In this document: positions 1 through 9,777 of the stretch, one piece after another
How positions within the stretch are numbered: the first letter of the stretch is position 1
How the letters are laid out: the number at the start of each line of letters is the position of its first letter
Assembly: GCA_038746605.1 (NCBI GenBank)
Contig: JBCDKM010000022.1
Coordinates: forward strand, 1 to 64,000
Direction of reading: 5' to 3'
DNA length: 64,000 nucleotides
Source: Rubricoccus sp038746605
GTDB lineage: Bacteria; Bacteroidota; Rhodothermia; Rhodothermales; Rubricoccaceae
Position numbers and translations under genes: made by a program
The notes under the pieces: model-generated
What the model was told of the DNA's origin: nothing
The model's input: only the letters and a program-made list of their open reading frames with translations
Database searches by the model: none

Positions 1-1121
1 GCCAGATGGCAGGCAGCGGCACGACCGTCCTCGGTCCTGCGATTCCGCTCACGATCAGCGGGGCCGCCAGCATCTCGCTCGCGGACACGCGCACGCTTCG
101 CACCGAGGGGCCGGTCACGTGGACCGGCGACGCCGACCTCGCGGGGGGCTTCGGCACCACGTTCGAGAATGGAGGCACCCTGACCTCCTCGGGACCGGGC
201 GTGCGAAACATCTCCCTGCTCACCTTCCGCAACACCCGCACCGGGACCCTCGTCCACGGCGGCGGCACGCTGCGGTTCAGCAACGGCCCGGTGGAAAACC
301 TCGGAGTGATCCGCATCGAGGACGGGACCGTCGAGACGGTCGCGAACGTGAACAACGCGGGCCGCACCGAGATTGCCGAGACGGGGCGGCTAGCGCACAC
401 CTCGGCGACCCACACGTTCACGGAGGCGGCTGAGGTCGCTGGCACGGGCACAGTCGCGCTCGTGGCCCCCGTCGTCAACCGCGCGACGTGGCGGCCCGGC
501 GGCAGCGCCATCGGCACACTCACGGTCGACTCCGACTGGCCCGCGATGGAGCCCGAGGGCGTGATCGAGGTCGAGGTCGGCGGGAACGCGCCCGGCACGG
601 AGTTCGACCAACTCACCGTCGCAGGCACCTTCGAGGCCGGCGGCACCCTCCGCGTCACGCTCGCGAGCGGCTTCACCCCGCAGGACGGCGACCGCTTCCT
701 CATCATCCCCGCCACCGGCGGCGCGAGCGGCGACTTCGACGCGGTCGAGGTCCCTGCCACCTCGCCCGCCGGCTACGTCCAGACCACCTCGGCGGGCGTC
801 TTCTACGGCCTCGGGACGCCCGTGGCGGGCGAGCCCGGCCCCGGGGAGGCACTCCCGACGGTGCTGGCGCTCCATGCCCCGGCGCCGAACCCCGCTCGCG
901 GGTCCGTCCGCCTCGGCTACGCGCTCCCCGATGCAGGAGACATCGCGCTGACGGTCTACGACGCCCTCGGCCGCTCCGTCGCCGTCCTCACAGACGGCCC
1001 CCGCCCGCCCGGCGAGCACGAGGCCACGCTCGACACCTCCCGCCTCGCACCCGGCGCCTACCTCCTCCGCCTCGGCACCGAGACGGGTACGGTCACGCGG
1101 CGCCTCACGGTGGTCCGCTGA
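1..1121 (+). CDS. T9SS-sorted secreted protein, 5' end outside window
   Basis: The reading frame is open from the first bases of the window, so the start and any signal peptide lie upstream; 371 residues are visible from the first internal Met. The bulk is Gly/Thr-rich, low-complexity beta-helix-like sequence of the kind found in autotransporter or filamentous passenger domains. The last ~85 residues form a type IX secretion C-terminal sorting domain: APAPNPARG, then VYDALGRSVAVL, then the PGAYLLRL strand and a final RRLTVVR. By family knowledge, such proteins cross the outer membrane via T9SS and are anchored or released. The passenger's activity is not recognisable. Confidence 0.75.
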   Translation, partial: QMAGSGTTVLGPAIPLTISGAASISLADTRTLRTEGPVTWTGDADLAGGFGTTFENGGTLTSSGPGVRNISLLTFRNTRTGTLVHGGGTLRFSNGPVENLGVIRIEDGTVETVANVNNAGRTEIAETGRLAHTSATHTFTEAAEVAGTGTVALVAPVVNRATWRPGGSAIGTLTVDSDWPAMEPEGVIEVEVGGNAPGTEFDQLTVAGTFEAGGTLRVTLASGFTPQDGDRFLIIPATGGASGDFDAVEVPATSPAGYVQTTSAGVFYGLGTPVAGEPGPGEALPTVLALHAPAPNPARGSVRLGYALPDAGDIALTVYDALGRSVAVLTDGPRPPGEHEATLDTSRLAPGAYLLRLGTETGTVTRRLTVVR

Positions 1122-1266
1122 ACGAAACCGCCCGCCTCGGCAGGATCACCGCGCCCTCCACCCGAACACCGTCCCCCCTTGCCTGCGAGGAGGGACAGGC
1201 CGAGCGCAGCGAGGCCAGGGGGGTGCTCCCCACCCGAGCACAGCTCCCAGACCCGGCACCCGTCCT

Positions 1267-1371
1267 CCCAGAAGTCACAACTCAAGCCTAAAAAATCGCA
1301 GCCGGACCTCCAGAACTCGTCTTGGAAGCCCCAGAAATCACCTCCGAAACCCCAGCACTCGCCTCCGACCT
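1267..1371 (+). repeat. Degenerate 21-bp tandem repeat, about 5 units
   Basis: Units share CCAGAANTC and a downstream CC-rich half. The TC dinucleotide is exactly 21 bp apart in five consecutive units. The array fades out after 1371. Confidence 0.6.
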
Positions 1372-1481
1372 GACAGAAGAGGCAAACAGACCCCTCAGAA
1401 TGACCTCCACACTGCCAAAAATGGTAGTGCAAGCCCCAAACCTCACCGCGCAAGCCCCCAACGCCCCCCAAACAACACCGC

Positions 1482-1508
1482 CCGCCTCGGCAGAGTCGCC
1501 GAGGCGGG
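1482..1508. repeat. CCGCCTCGG palindrome, 9-nt loop
   Basis: Arms CCGCCTCGG and CCGAGGCGG. It lies just beyond the glnN stop, between that gene and the preceding T9SS gene, which end convergently; a terminator role is plausible. Confidence 0.8.
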
Positions 1509-1534
1509 CGGAGTCAGGCGAGCGGGGGCGTTCG

Positions 1535-3700
<2,166 letters not shown>

Positions 3701-3741
3701 GGGGAGGGGCCGGTAGTGAGTCGTAGGGAGAGTGAGCAGGC

Positions 3742-3776
3742 CCGCCTCGGGAGTCTCCGTGGAGGTGCCGAGGCGG
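3742..3776. repeat. CCGCCTCGG palindrome, long-loop class
   Basis: The 17-nt loop holds a nested CTCCGTGGAG. It lies between the Lrp/AsnC stop and the glnN start on the minus strand. Confidence 0.8.
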
Positions 3777-3787
3777 GCAGGGGGAAG

Positions 3788-4321
3788 TCAGTCGAGAGGC
3801 GCGAGCGTCATGGGCTCGGCGCGAAGGGCGCGGGTCTCTTTGAGAGTGGAGAGCACGAGACTGGTCTCGGTGCCCCGCACGCCGGGTAGCGCCTGGATCG
3901 CCCCGAGGAGTTGCTCCAGGGCCGACGTGTTCGCGACGCGGATCTTGAGCAGGTGCGAGCCGCCGCCCGTCACGGAGTGCAACTCCAGAACCTCGTCCAT
4001 CTCGGTCACGGCCTCGATGAACGCATCGTAGTGTTCGCTGCCGCGAGAGCGGACTCGCACGAAGGCGGTGATGTCCCGCCCGAGACGCTTGGCGTCCACG
4101 ACAGCGTGATAGCCGGTGATGACGCCGCGCGCCTCCAGCTTGCGCATCCGCTCGCTCACGCTCGGGATGGAGAGGCCGACAGCCTCACCGATCTCGGTGC
4201 GCTTGATGCGGCCTCGCGCCTGGAGGAGGCGGAGGATTTCGGCGTCGGTGTCGTCGATGCGGTCCACGTCTGGGCGTTTGTTTCGATGCACTAGCAGATT
4301 ACCGACGCTTCCAGAGGCCAT
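3788..4321 (-). CDS. Lrp/AsnC family transcriptional regulator
   Basis: Small feast/famine regulator. The N-terminal winged HTH begins at IDDTDAEILRLLQ and includes SIPSVSERMRKLEARGVI; the C-terminal RAM (ligand-binding) domain follows (ITAFVRVRS, HSVTGGGSHLLKIRV). The ATG at 4321 gives 177 residues. In-frame GTG codons at 4291 and 4267 would remove a short unstructured leader and bring the protein close to the usual 150-160 residues, so the start is uncertain. It is divergent from the gene at 4471 and upstream of glnN, a plausible target (inference). Confidence 0.92.
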   Translation of the reverse strand: MASGSVGNLLVHRNKRPDVDRIDDTDAEILRLLQARGRIKRTEIGEAVGLSIPSVSERMRKLEARGVITGYHAVVDAKRLGRDITAFVRVRSRGSEHYDAFIEAVTEMDEVLELHSVTGGGSHLLKIRVANTSALEQLLGAIQALPGVRGTETSLVLSTLKETRALRAEPMTLAPLD

Positions 4322-4470
4322 CAACCGGCTCAACCTAAATTTCTATGGCCACACTTCCATTTCACATTCAGAGGCCGATTGTCCCGACGTTTTCCACGAG
4401 GCCGTCTGCCTCGGGCGCAACCTGGACCAGGCTGGCTTCCGTTGGAGGCGCTGGACGTTTCTCCCCCACC

Positions 4471-4680
4471 ATGAAAAATCCCGGCACCGCCGCCGTCCTC
4501 AGCGCTCTCGTCCCAGGCCTCGGCCAGTTTTACAACGGCACGTTCTGGCGCGGCATCTTCTGGCTCGTCATCACGCCCGGCCTCTGGCTCGGCACCGGCG
4601 GCCTCCTAGGCTGGATCTGTCACGTGATCTCGGCGTGGACCGCGTATTCCATCGCGAAGAAGCACCCGCACGGCGCCTGA
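4471..4680 (+). CDS. Small two-segment membrane protein, TM2-like
   Basis: 69 residues. MKNPGTAAVLSALVPGLGQF is followed by YNG, the GLGQFYNG turn typical of TM2-type and DUF5683-like proteins. Two hydrophobic segments follow (GIFWLVITPGLWLG and GGLLGWICHVISAW), and the tail is basic and His-rich. The start is set by the ATG at 4471, because the longer frame upstream has no membrane-protein character. Probably an inner-membrane protein of unknown function. Confidence 0.75.
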   Translation: MKNPGTAAVLSALVPGLGQFYNGTFWRGIFWLVITPGLWLGTGGLLGWICHVISAWTAYSIAKKHPHGA

Positions 4681-4732
4681 CGCCCGCGCGTAGATTCCGG
4701 TCCGCCGGTCGCTTCCACATCGCGGCCGCGAC

Positions 4733-4806
4733 GGGCCTGTAGCTCAGTTGGTTAGAGCAGTCGACTCATAATCGATCGGTCGCGGGTTCAAGCCCCGCCG
4801 GGCCCA
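4733..4806 (+). tRNA. tRNA-Ile2 (anticodon CAU, lysidine type)
   Basis: A 74-nt cloverleaf: acceptor GGGCCTG/CGGGCCC, D stem GCTC/GAGC, anticodon stem GTCGA/TCGAT with loop CTCATAA, T stem GCGGG/CCCGC with TTCAAGC. The CAU anticodon in the context ACTCATAATCG matches the AUA-reading tRNA-Ile2 (as in E. coli ileX) rather than elongator or initiator Met, so TilS-made lysidine is expected. CCA is not encoded. The 3' end lies 1 nt from the stop codon of the opposing gene. Confidence 0.93.
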
Positions 4807-4807
4807 C

Positions 4808-6256
4808 TCACACGGCGACGCGGACCTCCCTCGCTTCGGAATCGAGGCGGGCGAGGTGGCGGCCAAACTGCTGCATCACGAACAGGTGCGCCGCCGCCTG
4901 CGTCATCCGGTAGAGACGCCACGGGAGGCGCGGCGCGAAATCATGAATGGCGGAGATGACGCACTCGCCGCCGAGCACGGACCGGAACTCCAGCCGACCT
5001 CGGGCGCCTGCGGTCTCGTCGTAGAGCAGACCGCCCGTGACGTAGAAGAGCGCCCGGTCCGGCACGCTCCGGTCTTCCGAATACGTCAACTCCAGAACCG
5101 GCTTCCAGATCGGCCCCGCGAAGAAGCGCGCCGTCTGACCGTCATCGGAGACCTTGACGCGGATGAGCTTTGCCGCGAACCCGTCCAGCCAGCGCATGTA
5201 CTCCGTGCCCGCCCACTCGGCCGTCCGCCCCGCCGGGAGGCCGAACCGCTGCACGGAGCGGACGAGTTGCTGCGCGCGGATGGTGCGGTCGTCAGACTTG
5301 CGATGCGACTGGCGAGGATCTGGAAGGAGGTGCCCCCGGTCGTCCACAGAGTGGCGGAGCGCCTCCTCGAACGGAATCGCGTCCGGGCGAATCTGCTCCT
5401 GGACTACGTTCGGCTCCACGACCATGTCATGTCGGAGGCTCGCGACGAGTGGCCCCGCGAGGGCGCGAGGGCTACCCGTCACGAGGCTGATCCAGAGCGT
5501 CGAGAGCTTGGGTGTGATGACAGGCAGCGGGAGGTGAGGACGGTCCACGCCGAGGACGCTGGCCGTCTGCTGGAGCATCTCGCGGTAGCTCATCACCTCC
5601 GGCCCGCCGACGTCGAACGCCCCTTCATAGCGTTCCGGCTGGCCGAGCACGAGGTTCACGGCACGCACCACGTCTTGGAGCGCGATGGGCTGCGTGTCGG
5701 ACTCCGTCCACGCGGGGAGCGCCATCGCGGGAAGGCGCCGCACGAGATTGACGAGAATCCCGAGCGAGGAGCCACCCGGCCCCACGACCAGCCCGGCGCG
5801 GAGCGTCGTCACCGGGACGCCGTGCGCGGAGAGGGTCTTTTCCACCTCCCACCGACTGCGGAGGTGTCGCGAGAGGTCGTCTTTCTCCTCGGGCAGCAGA
5901 CCGCTGATGTACACGATCTGTCGGACGCCCGCCCGGTCCGCAGCTCGGGCGAAGTTGTCCGCGAGGACGAGGTCGAGGTCTGCGAACGAGCCTTGCGTCA
6001 GCCGCGAGGACGGCAGCATGGAGTGCACGAGGTACACCGCCACATCGACATCCGCCAGTGATTCTTCCAGTTGGAGGAGAGAGTAGAGATCGCAGTGGCG
6101 CCACTCGGTCGGATCGTCCGGGTCGTTCTGGGCCGCGCGATGGGGCGAGCGCGTGAGCCCGACCACGTGGTAGCGCTCGGCCAACACGGGCCGCAACGCG
6201 GTTCCCACGAAGCCCGTGGCTCCCGCGATGGCGACGGTGGGGCGGGCGTCAGGCAT
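4808..6256 (-). CDS. NAD(P)-binding SDR protein with C-terminal DUF2867
   Basis: 482 residues. The N-terminal half is an extended/atypical SDR Rossmann domain: IAGATGFVGTALRPVL nucleotide loop, VYLVHSM and VYISGLLP strands, and LRAGLVVGPGGSS. The C-terminal ~150 residues match the DUF2867 style (FFAGPIWKPVLEL, DFAPRLPWRLYRMTQ, HLFVMQQFGRHL). Proteins of this architecture are annotated as putative NAD-dependent epimerases or nucleoside-diphosphate-sugar epimerases, but the substrate is unknown. ATG at 6256. The gene converges on the tRNA gene with no room for a separate terminator. Confidence 0.85.
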   Translation of the reverse strand: MPDARPTVAIAGATGFVGTALRPVLAERYHVVGLTRSPHRAAQNDPDDPTEWRHCDLYSLLQLEESLADVDVAVYLVHSMLPSSRLTQGSFADLDLVLADNFARAADRAGVRQIVYISGLLPEEKDDLSRHLRSRWEVEKTLSAHGVPVTTLRAGLVVGPGGSSLGILVNLVRRLPAMALPAWTESDTQPIALQDVVRAVNLVLGQPERYEGAFDVGGPEVMSYREMLQQTASVLGVDRPHLPLPVITPKLSTLWISLVTGSPRALAGPLVASLRHDMVVEPNVVQEQIRPDAIPFEEALRHSVDDRGHLLPDPRQSHRKSDDRTIRAQQLVRSVQRFGLPAGRTAEWAGTEYMRWLDGFAAKLIRVKVSDDGQTARFFAGPIWKPVLELTYSEDRSVPDRALFYVTGGLLYDETAGARGRLEFRSVLGGECVISAIHDFAPRLPWRLYRMTQAAAHLFVMQQFGRHLARLDSEAREVRVAV

Positions 6257-6269
6257 GGTGTGAGGAGGT

Positions 6270-6304
6270 CCGCCTCGGGAGGCTCCGTGGAACGACCGAG
6301 GCGG
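6270..6304. repeat. CCGCCTCGG palindrome, long-loop class
   Basis: The loop contains GGCTCCGTGGA. It follows the stop of the small gene at 6311 and precedes the SDR/DUF2867 start. Confidence 0.8.
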
Positions 6305-6310
6305 GGCAGG

Positions 6311-6694
6311 TCAGCGACGGCGGAGGGCGAACGCCAGCCCACCGAGGGCGGCCAGCGCGAGGGCACCCCAGAACGCGCCGCGCATCACGGGTGTCGGCTG
6401 AATCTGCACTGGCACGCCGAGGGCGCGCGAGAGGCGCCCGGGCTCTGCTGTCGCGCCGACGCGGCCCACCGGCCGTCCGCCGACCTGCACTTCGACATCC
6501 ACGTCGTGAGTGTCGAGGAGGTCGGTAATGGAACGGACAGCGTCGGCACCGGGACGGTGGGCGCGGAAGAGGCGCCATGCGGTCTGCGCACGATCTACGT
6601 CCACCGTGATATCGCGACCAGAACCGGTGATGCGGACAGGGGCGCCATCCACGGTGAGGCGGAGATCGGCGTCGACGAAGAGAGGGCGAGGCAC
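6311..6694 (-). CDS. Hypothetical protein with C-terminal membrane anchor
   Basis: 127 residues from a GTG at 6694. The first ~95 residues are polar with alternating Val/Asp strands (DITVDVDR, DVDVEVQVGGRPVGRV). The C-terminus is a single hydrophobic helix (GAFWGALALAALGGLAFA) ending in RRR, so it is probably tail-anchored with its N-domain in the cytoplasm. I recognise no family. It sits between two other minus-strand hypotheticals with short gaps. Confidence 0.6.
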   Translation of the reverse strand: MPRPLFVDADLRLTVDGAPVRITGSGRDITVDVDRAQTAWRLFRAHRPGADAVRSITDLLDTHDVDVEVQVGGRPVGRVGATAEPGRLSRALGVPVQIQPTPVMRGAFWGALALAALGGLAFALRRR

Positions 6695-6785
6695 GGGAGG
6701 AAAGGGCAGGAGACAAAAAGAGGCCGCCGAGCACGGTGCGGGCGAGCACGGTGCTGGCGGCCTCGGGGCCAGGAGGCCGGGCGGG

Positions 6786-7037
6786 CTAGTTCTTGCTGAT
6801 GGCGCCGCCGTGGCTCTCGTCGCGCGTGCGGATGCGGAGGGTACCGCTCATCTGCCACTTCGCGTGGGTCGCGCTGGCTCCGGCGCCGCTCGGAACGTTG
6901 ACCTCGAAGTTGTCGAACTCGTAGGCGATCTCAGCGCCCCGTCCGGTGAGCTTGTCCCAGAGGCCGATGGCGAGTTCGGGCCAGGTCTCGGTGTGGCCAG
7001 CGGGGGTGTCGGCGGTGGCGGTGTTCTTGTCAGCCAT
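6786..7037 (-). CDS. Small conserved-looking hypothetical protein
   Basis: 83 residues from ATG 7037. It reads as a compact soluble domain: TWPELAIGLWDKLTGR, AEIAYEFDNFEVNVPS, HAKWQMSGTLRIRT. A short Ala/Thr-rich N-terminus is present, with no signal peptide or membrane segment. The alternating strand pattern suggests a beta-rich fold. Function unknown. Confidence 0.6.
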   Translation of the reverse strand: MADKNTATADTPAGHTETWPELAIGLWDKLTGRGAEIAYEFDNFEVNVPSGAGASATHAKWQMSGTLRIRTRDESHGGAISKN

Positions 7038-7163
7038 GGTACAGAGTGGGATGTGGAAGATGGGGTAGCGTTCCACCAGATACCCAGCCTCGCGGTTTCC
7101 CCCATCGACGGGCTAGGCTCATGTCTCGGGGTTTCCCCCATGTCGCGGATCGTCGGATCCTGC

Positions 7164-7198
7164 CCGCCTCGGCATCCGCTCGGAGGCTACCGAGGCGC
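7164..7198. repeat. CCGCCTCGG palindrome overlapping a stop codon
   Basis: The left arm is perfect. The right arm (7190-7198) is degenerate and supplies the last sense codons (Ala-Pro-Arg); the stop codon of the site-2 protease gene (7187-7189) lies immediately beside it in the loop. Confidence 0.65.
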
Positions 7199-8320
7199 GA
7201 GGACCTCCCCCACCCGGCCGCGCTGGCCGGTTCGCTTCGCCATCGCCTCGGAAAGCATGAGCAGCTCCGCCACGTTCTCCATCGTGAGGATGCCGACGAG
7301 CCGCCCGGCGCGCTCCACGGGAAGCAGAGGGCACTCGTCTGCCTGGAGCTTTTCGAGGGCGGCGTCCAGCATCGAGTTGGCGTCCACGGCAGCGCAGACG
7401 GACTCCATCGCGTCCACGACACGCGTCTCTGGTCCACCCTCGGAGAGCGCTTGCACGAGCCGCTTCCGGGTGAGCACGCCCATCAGCCGCCCATCCACGC
7501 CGAGGACGGGAAATTCCTGCTCGCTGCCCGCCATGAGCCGCTCCGCCGCCTCGCGGACGTTCGCGCCGGGGCCGAGGGTCGTGAACTCCGTGAGCATGGC
7601 CTGGCTGACGGGGAGGCCCCGGATCGCACTCCGCATCGTGGTCGCAGCAGCCTCCTGCTGGGCGCCGACGAACACGAAGAAGGCGATGATGAGCAGGAAG
7701 ATGTTCCCCTGGATAAGGCCCAACGCCGCGAACCCAAAGGCGAGCACCTGCCCGACCGTCGCCGCGATTTTCGTCGCGCGGACGTACGAGAGGCGCGTCG
7801 CGAGGAGCGCGCGGAGTACCCGCCCGCCGTCCATCGGGAAGGCCGGGATCAGGTTGAACACCACCAGGACGACGTTGATGTAGAACAGCGTAGACCAGAA
7901 CCCGGCGGAAGGATCCATGAGGCTCGCCGTTGGTGGATTGAGCCCGCTACCAATCGCCAAGAGCCCGATCCAGATCAGCACCGCGATGGCGACGTTGACG
8001 AGCGGCCCGGCAATCGCGACCGCCAACTCCTCACTCGGCTTCTCCGGCATCCGCTCCAGCCTCGCCACGCCCCCGATGGGATACAACGTGATGTCCTTCG
8101 TCCCAACGCCGTACCGGCGCGCCGTCAGAGCATGACCATACTCGTGGAGCACGACGCAGCCGAACGTCGCGAGCACCAGAATGGAGAGGCCGATGGCATC
8201 CACGAGCGGGCGATTCGCCACGACCACGATGCCGATGACGTACACGAAGAGGAGCGCGAACGTCCAGTGGACGAGCACGTCGATGCCGAAGAAGCGACCG
8301 AGGCGGAGGGAGGAGCCCAT
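7187..8320 (-). CDS. Site-2 protease family (M50) intramembrane metalloprotease with CBS pair
   Basis: 377 residues, ATG 8320. Membrane segments follow a short start (FFGIDVLVHWTFALLFVYVIG). The zinc motif HEYGH is near residue 60 in VVLHEYGHALTARRYG, and the second metal-site region is PAFPMDGGRVLRAL. The C-terminal ~120 residues are two CBS domains (LPVSQAMLTEF, FPVLGVDGRLMGVLTRKRL, then CPLLPVERAGRLVGILTMENV). The architecture matches bacterial rip1/SpoIVFB-like proteases that sense a ligand (often adenylates) through CBS. The substrate is unknown. Confidence 0.93.
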   Translation of the reverse strand: MGSSLRLGRFFGIDVLVHWTFALLFVYVIGIVVVANRPLVDAIGLSILVLATFGCVVLHEYGHALTARRYGVGTKDITLYPIGGVARLERMPEKPSEELAVAIAGPLVNVAIAVLIWIGLLAIGSGLNPPTASLMDPSAGFWSTLFYINVVLVVFNLIPAFPMDGGRVLRALLATRLSYVRATKIAATVGQVLAFGFAALGLIQGNIFLLIIAFFVFVGAQQEAAATTMRSAIRGLPVSQAMLTEFTTLGPGANVREAAERLMAGSEQEFPVLGVDGRLMGVLTRKRLVQALSEGGPETRVVDAMESVCAAVDANSMLDAALEKLQADECPLLPVERAGRLVGILTMENVAELLMLSEAMAKRTGQRGRVGEVLAPR

Positions 8321-8365
8321 CGGAGACGGGAGGGCGGGGACGAGAGAGTGCGCGCGTGGTACGGC

Positions 8366-8388
8366 CCGCCTCGGCTCCGGTTCGGACC
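8366..8388. repeat. CCGCCTCGG single-arm palindrome remnant
   Basis: The left arm is perfect; the expected right arm is degraded to CCGACCTAC. It sits between the small membrane gene (stop 8412) and the M50 start. Confidence 0.45.
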
Positions 8389-8411
8389 GACCTACCTAGA
8401 CCCGGGAGACG

Positions 8412-8525
8412 CTAGTCCCGCTTCGTGAGAGACTCCTTGCTGGCGGGGTCCACGAACGCGAGGAGCATGACGGCGAACAGGACGATCATCGAAAGGACGA
8501 ATGCGATGGCGACGACGTAAGACAT
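8412..8525 (-). CDS. 37-residue single-pass membrane peptide
   Basis: ATG 8525 opens MSYVVAIAFVLSMIVLFAVM, a single hydrophobic helix, followed by LLAFVDPASKESLTKRD. The length and shape resemble small respiratory-complex or stress-associated membrane peptides, but no family can be assigned. It starts 92 bp upstream of the divergent Nudix gene and may share a promoter region with it. Confidence 0.55.
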   Translation of the reverse strand: MSYVVAIAFVLSMIVLFAVMLLAFVDPASKESLTKRD

Positions 8526-8616
8526 GAGAGAGGCAGTAGGATGAGAGGACCTCGTAAACCCGTTGCCGCGCGCGGGGCTCCGCGAACGTCTCGCGAGGAC
8601 TGCGGTAGGAGCAGCC

Positions 8617-9264
8617 ATGCAGTACGACGCTCTCCTCTCACCTCTTCGCGCCCGGCTCGCAGAGCCTCTGCCTGGCTTCGCGGCTCACGCCACCATGGCG
8701 CCCTTCGACCGCGACGCGGACCCATCTCTCCTCTCGGTGGAGGGCAAGACCGCCCGCCGCGCTGCTACCCTCGTCCTCTTCTATCCCGACGAAACGCGTG
8801 ACGCCCGGTTCGTCCTCACGGCACGCCAGCCGAGCCTTCGCGCCCACAGCGGGCAAGTCTCGTTCCCCGGCGGCAGCCTCGACGGCGAGGAGACGCCAGA
8901 GCAGGCAGCTCTCCGCGAGGGCTGGGAGGAGATCGGCGTGTCGCCGGAGGCACCGGACGTGCTAGGTCGCCTGACGCCGCTCTACATCCCCCCGAGTCGC
9001 TTCGCGGTGTGGCCCGTCGTGGCCGCGCTGGATACCCAGCCTGTCTTCCAGCCGCAGGAGGAAGAGGTCGCGGCCATCTACGAAGTGCGCGCAGCCGACC
9101 TTCTCGCTGACGGGGTCCGCCGACGTACAGAACGGACAGCGCGCGAGCCCGGCATCGAGGGCGTTCGCTTCGAGGTGCCGTACTTCGCGCTCGCAGGCCA
9201 GGAGGTCTGGGGCGCGACAGCGATGATGCTCGCTGAACTGGCCGTCGTGCTGGCTGAGGTGTGA
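8617..9264 (+). CDS. Nudix hydrolase, CoA pyrophosphatase type
   Basis: 215 residues from ATG 8617. The Nudix box GX5EX7REUXEEXGU is intact (GGSLDGEETPEQAALREGWEEIG), preceded by the upstream LRAHSGQVSFPGG, the signature of the CoA-diphosphohydrolase (NudL/YeaB) subfamily. It is expected to cleave CoA to 4'-phosphopantetheine and 3',5'-ADP, requiring Mg2+/Mn2+. A longer frame upstream overlaps the promoter area and has no Nudix character. Confidence 0.9.
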   Translation: MQYDALLSPLRARLAEPLPGFAAHATMAPFDRDADPSLLSVEGKTARRAATLVLFYPDETRDARFVLTARQPSLRAHSGQVSFPGGSLDGEETPEQAALREGWEEIGVSPEAPDVLGRLTPLYIPPSRFAVWPVVAALDTQPVFQPQEEEVAAIYEVRAADLLADGVRRRTERTAREPGIEGVRFEVPYFALAGQEVWGATAMMLAELAVVLAEV

Positions 9265-9277
9265 AGTGTCCCCAGCC

Positions 9278-9661
9278 TTACCGAAACAGAATGGACGCGG
9301 AGGCGCCGAGAGTACGCGTCGTGTCGGCGGGGTAGACCACCTCATCCTCAGCCGTGATGGGCGTACTCCCGACGGCGCCCGCCACCTCCGCCGTGAGTGT
9401 GCACGGGCCCGTGCAGGTCGTCTCGGCGTTTAGGAGATAGACAGAGCCGATCCGTGGGTTGTTGATTTGGATGTCCTCCGTGAATGGCACCCTCGCGCCC
9501 TCCACGCGAACGGGCCCATCCGACGTGTCATAGGTGAGCGTCACCGGGCCGTTGGCGCCGGTCGCGTTGACCGTGTAGCGGACACGGAGGGTCTCGCTAC
9601 CGAAGAAGTCGCACCCGGTGACGAGGAGAGCGAGAAGCAGAATGGAGAGGAGCGGACGCAT
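9278..9661 (-). CDS. Small lipoprotein with beta-sandwich-like body
   Basis: 127 residues from ATG 9661. MRPLLSILLLALLVTGCDFF has a clear lipobox (VTGC, Cys17). The mature part alternates short strands (LRVRYTVNATG, GPVTLTYDTS, VEGARVPFTE) and holds a close Cys pair, TTCTGPCTLTAEV. Probably attached to the outer or inner membrane facing the periplasm; function unknown. It is convergent with the Nudix gene, 13 bp apart. Confidence 0.75.
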   Translation of the reverse strand: MRPLLSILLLALLVTGCDFFGSETLRVRYTVNATGANGPVTLTYDTSDGPVRVEGARVPFTEDIQINNPRIGSVYLLNAETTCTGPCTLTAEVAGAVGSTPITAEDEVVYPADTTRTLGASASILFR

Positions 9662-9740
9662 GGAACGAGTCGGTCTGTCGGGAAGGTAGGGTGCGAGGGG
9701 GCAGGGTGCGGGTCGGTCCCAAGCCCCCTGCACGTCAGGT

Positions 9741-9768
9741 CTGCCCGCCTCGGTGCCGAGGCGGGCAG
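9741..9768. repeat. CCGCCTCGG palindrome, 2-nt loop, 13-bp stem
   Basis: Stem CTGCCCGCCTCGG pairs with CCGAGGCGGGCAG around TG. It follows the stop at 9778 by 9 nt and is terminator-like, though without a U-tract. Confidence 0.85.
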
Positions 9769-9777
9769 GGGGAGGAG

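Larger units (their letters stand above)
1122..1534. other. A/C-rich non-coding gap with degenerate 21-bp tandem repeats
   Basis: 413 bases between the T9SS gene and the glutamine synthetase stop. The + strand is rich in A and C. Between 1267 and 1371 a degenerate 21-bp unit recurs about five times: the core CAGAANTC places TC at 1275, 1296, 1317, 1338 and 1359. Open frames across it look like repeat artefacts (a 7-residue QKSPPKP-like period) and have no start context. The segment ends with the palindrome at 1482-1508. Confidence 0.6.

Noticed and set aside
1058..1471. Minus-strand 137-residue Trp/Cys-rich frame
   Set aside because: Arises from the 21-bp repeat array and the A/C skew; no homology-like motifs.
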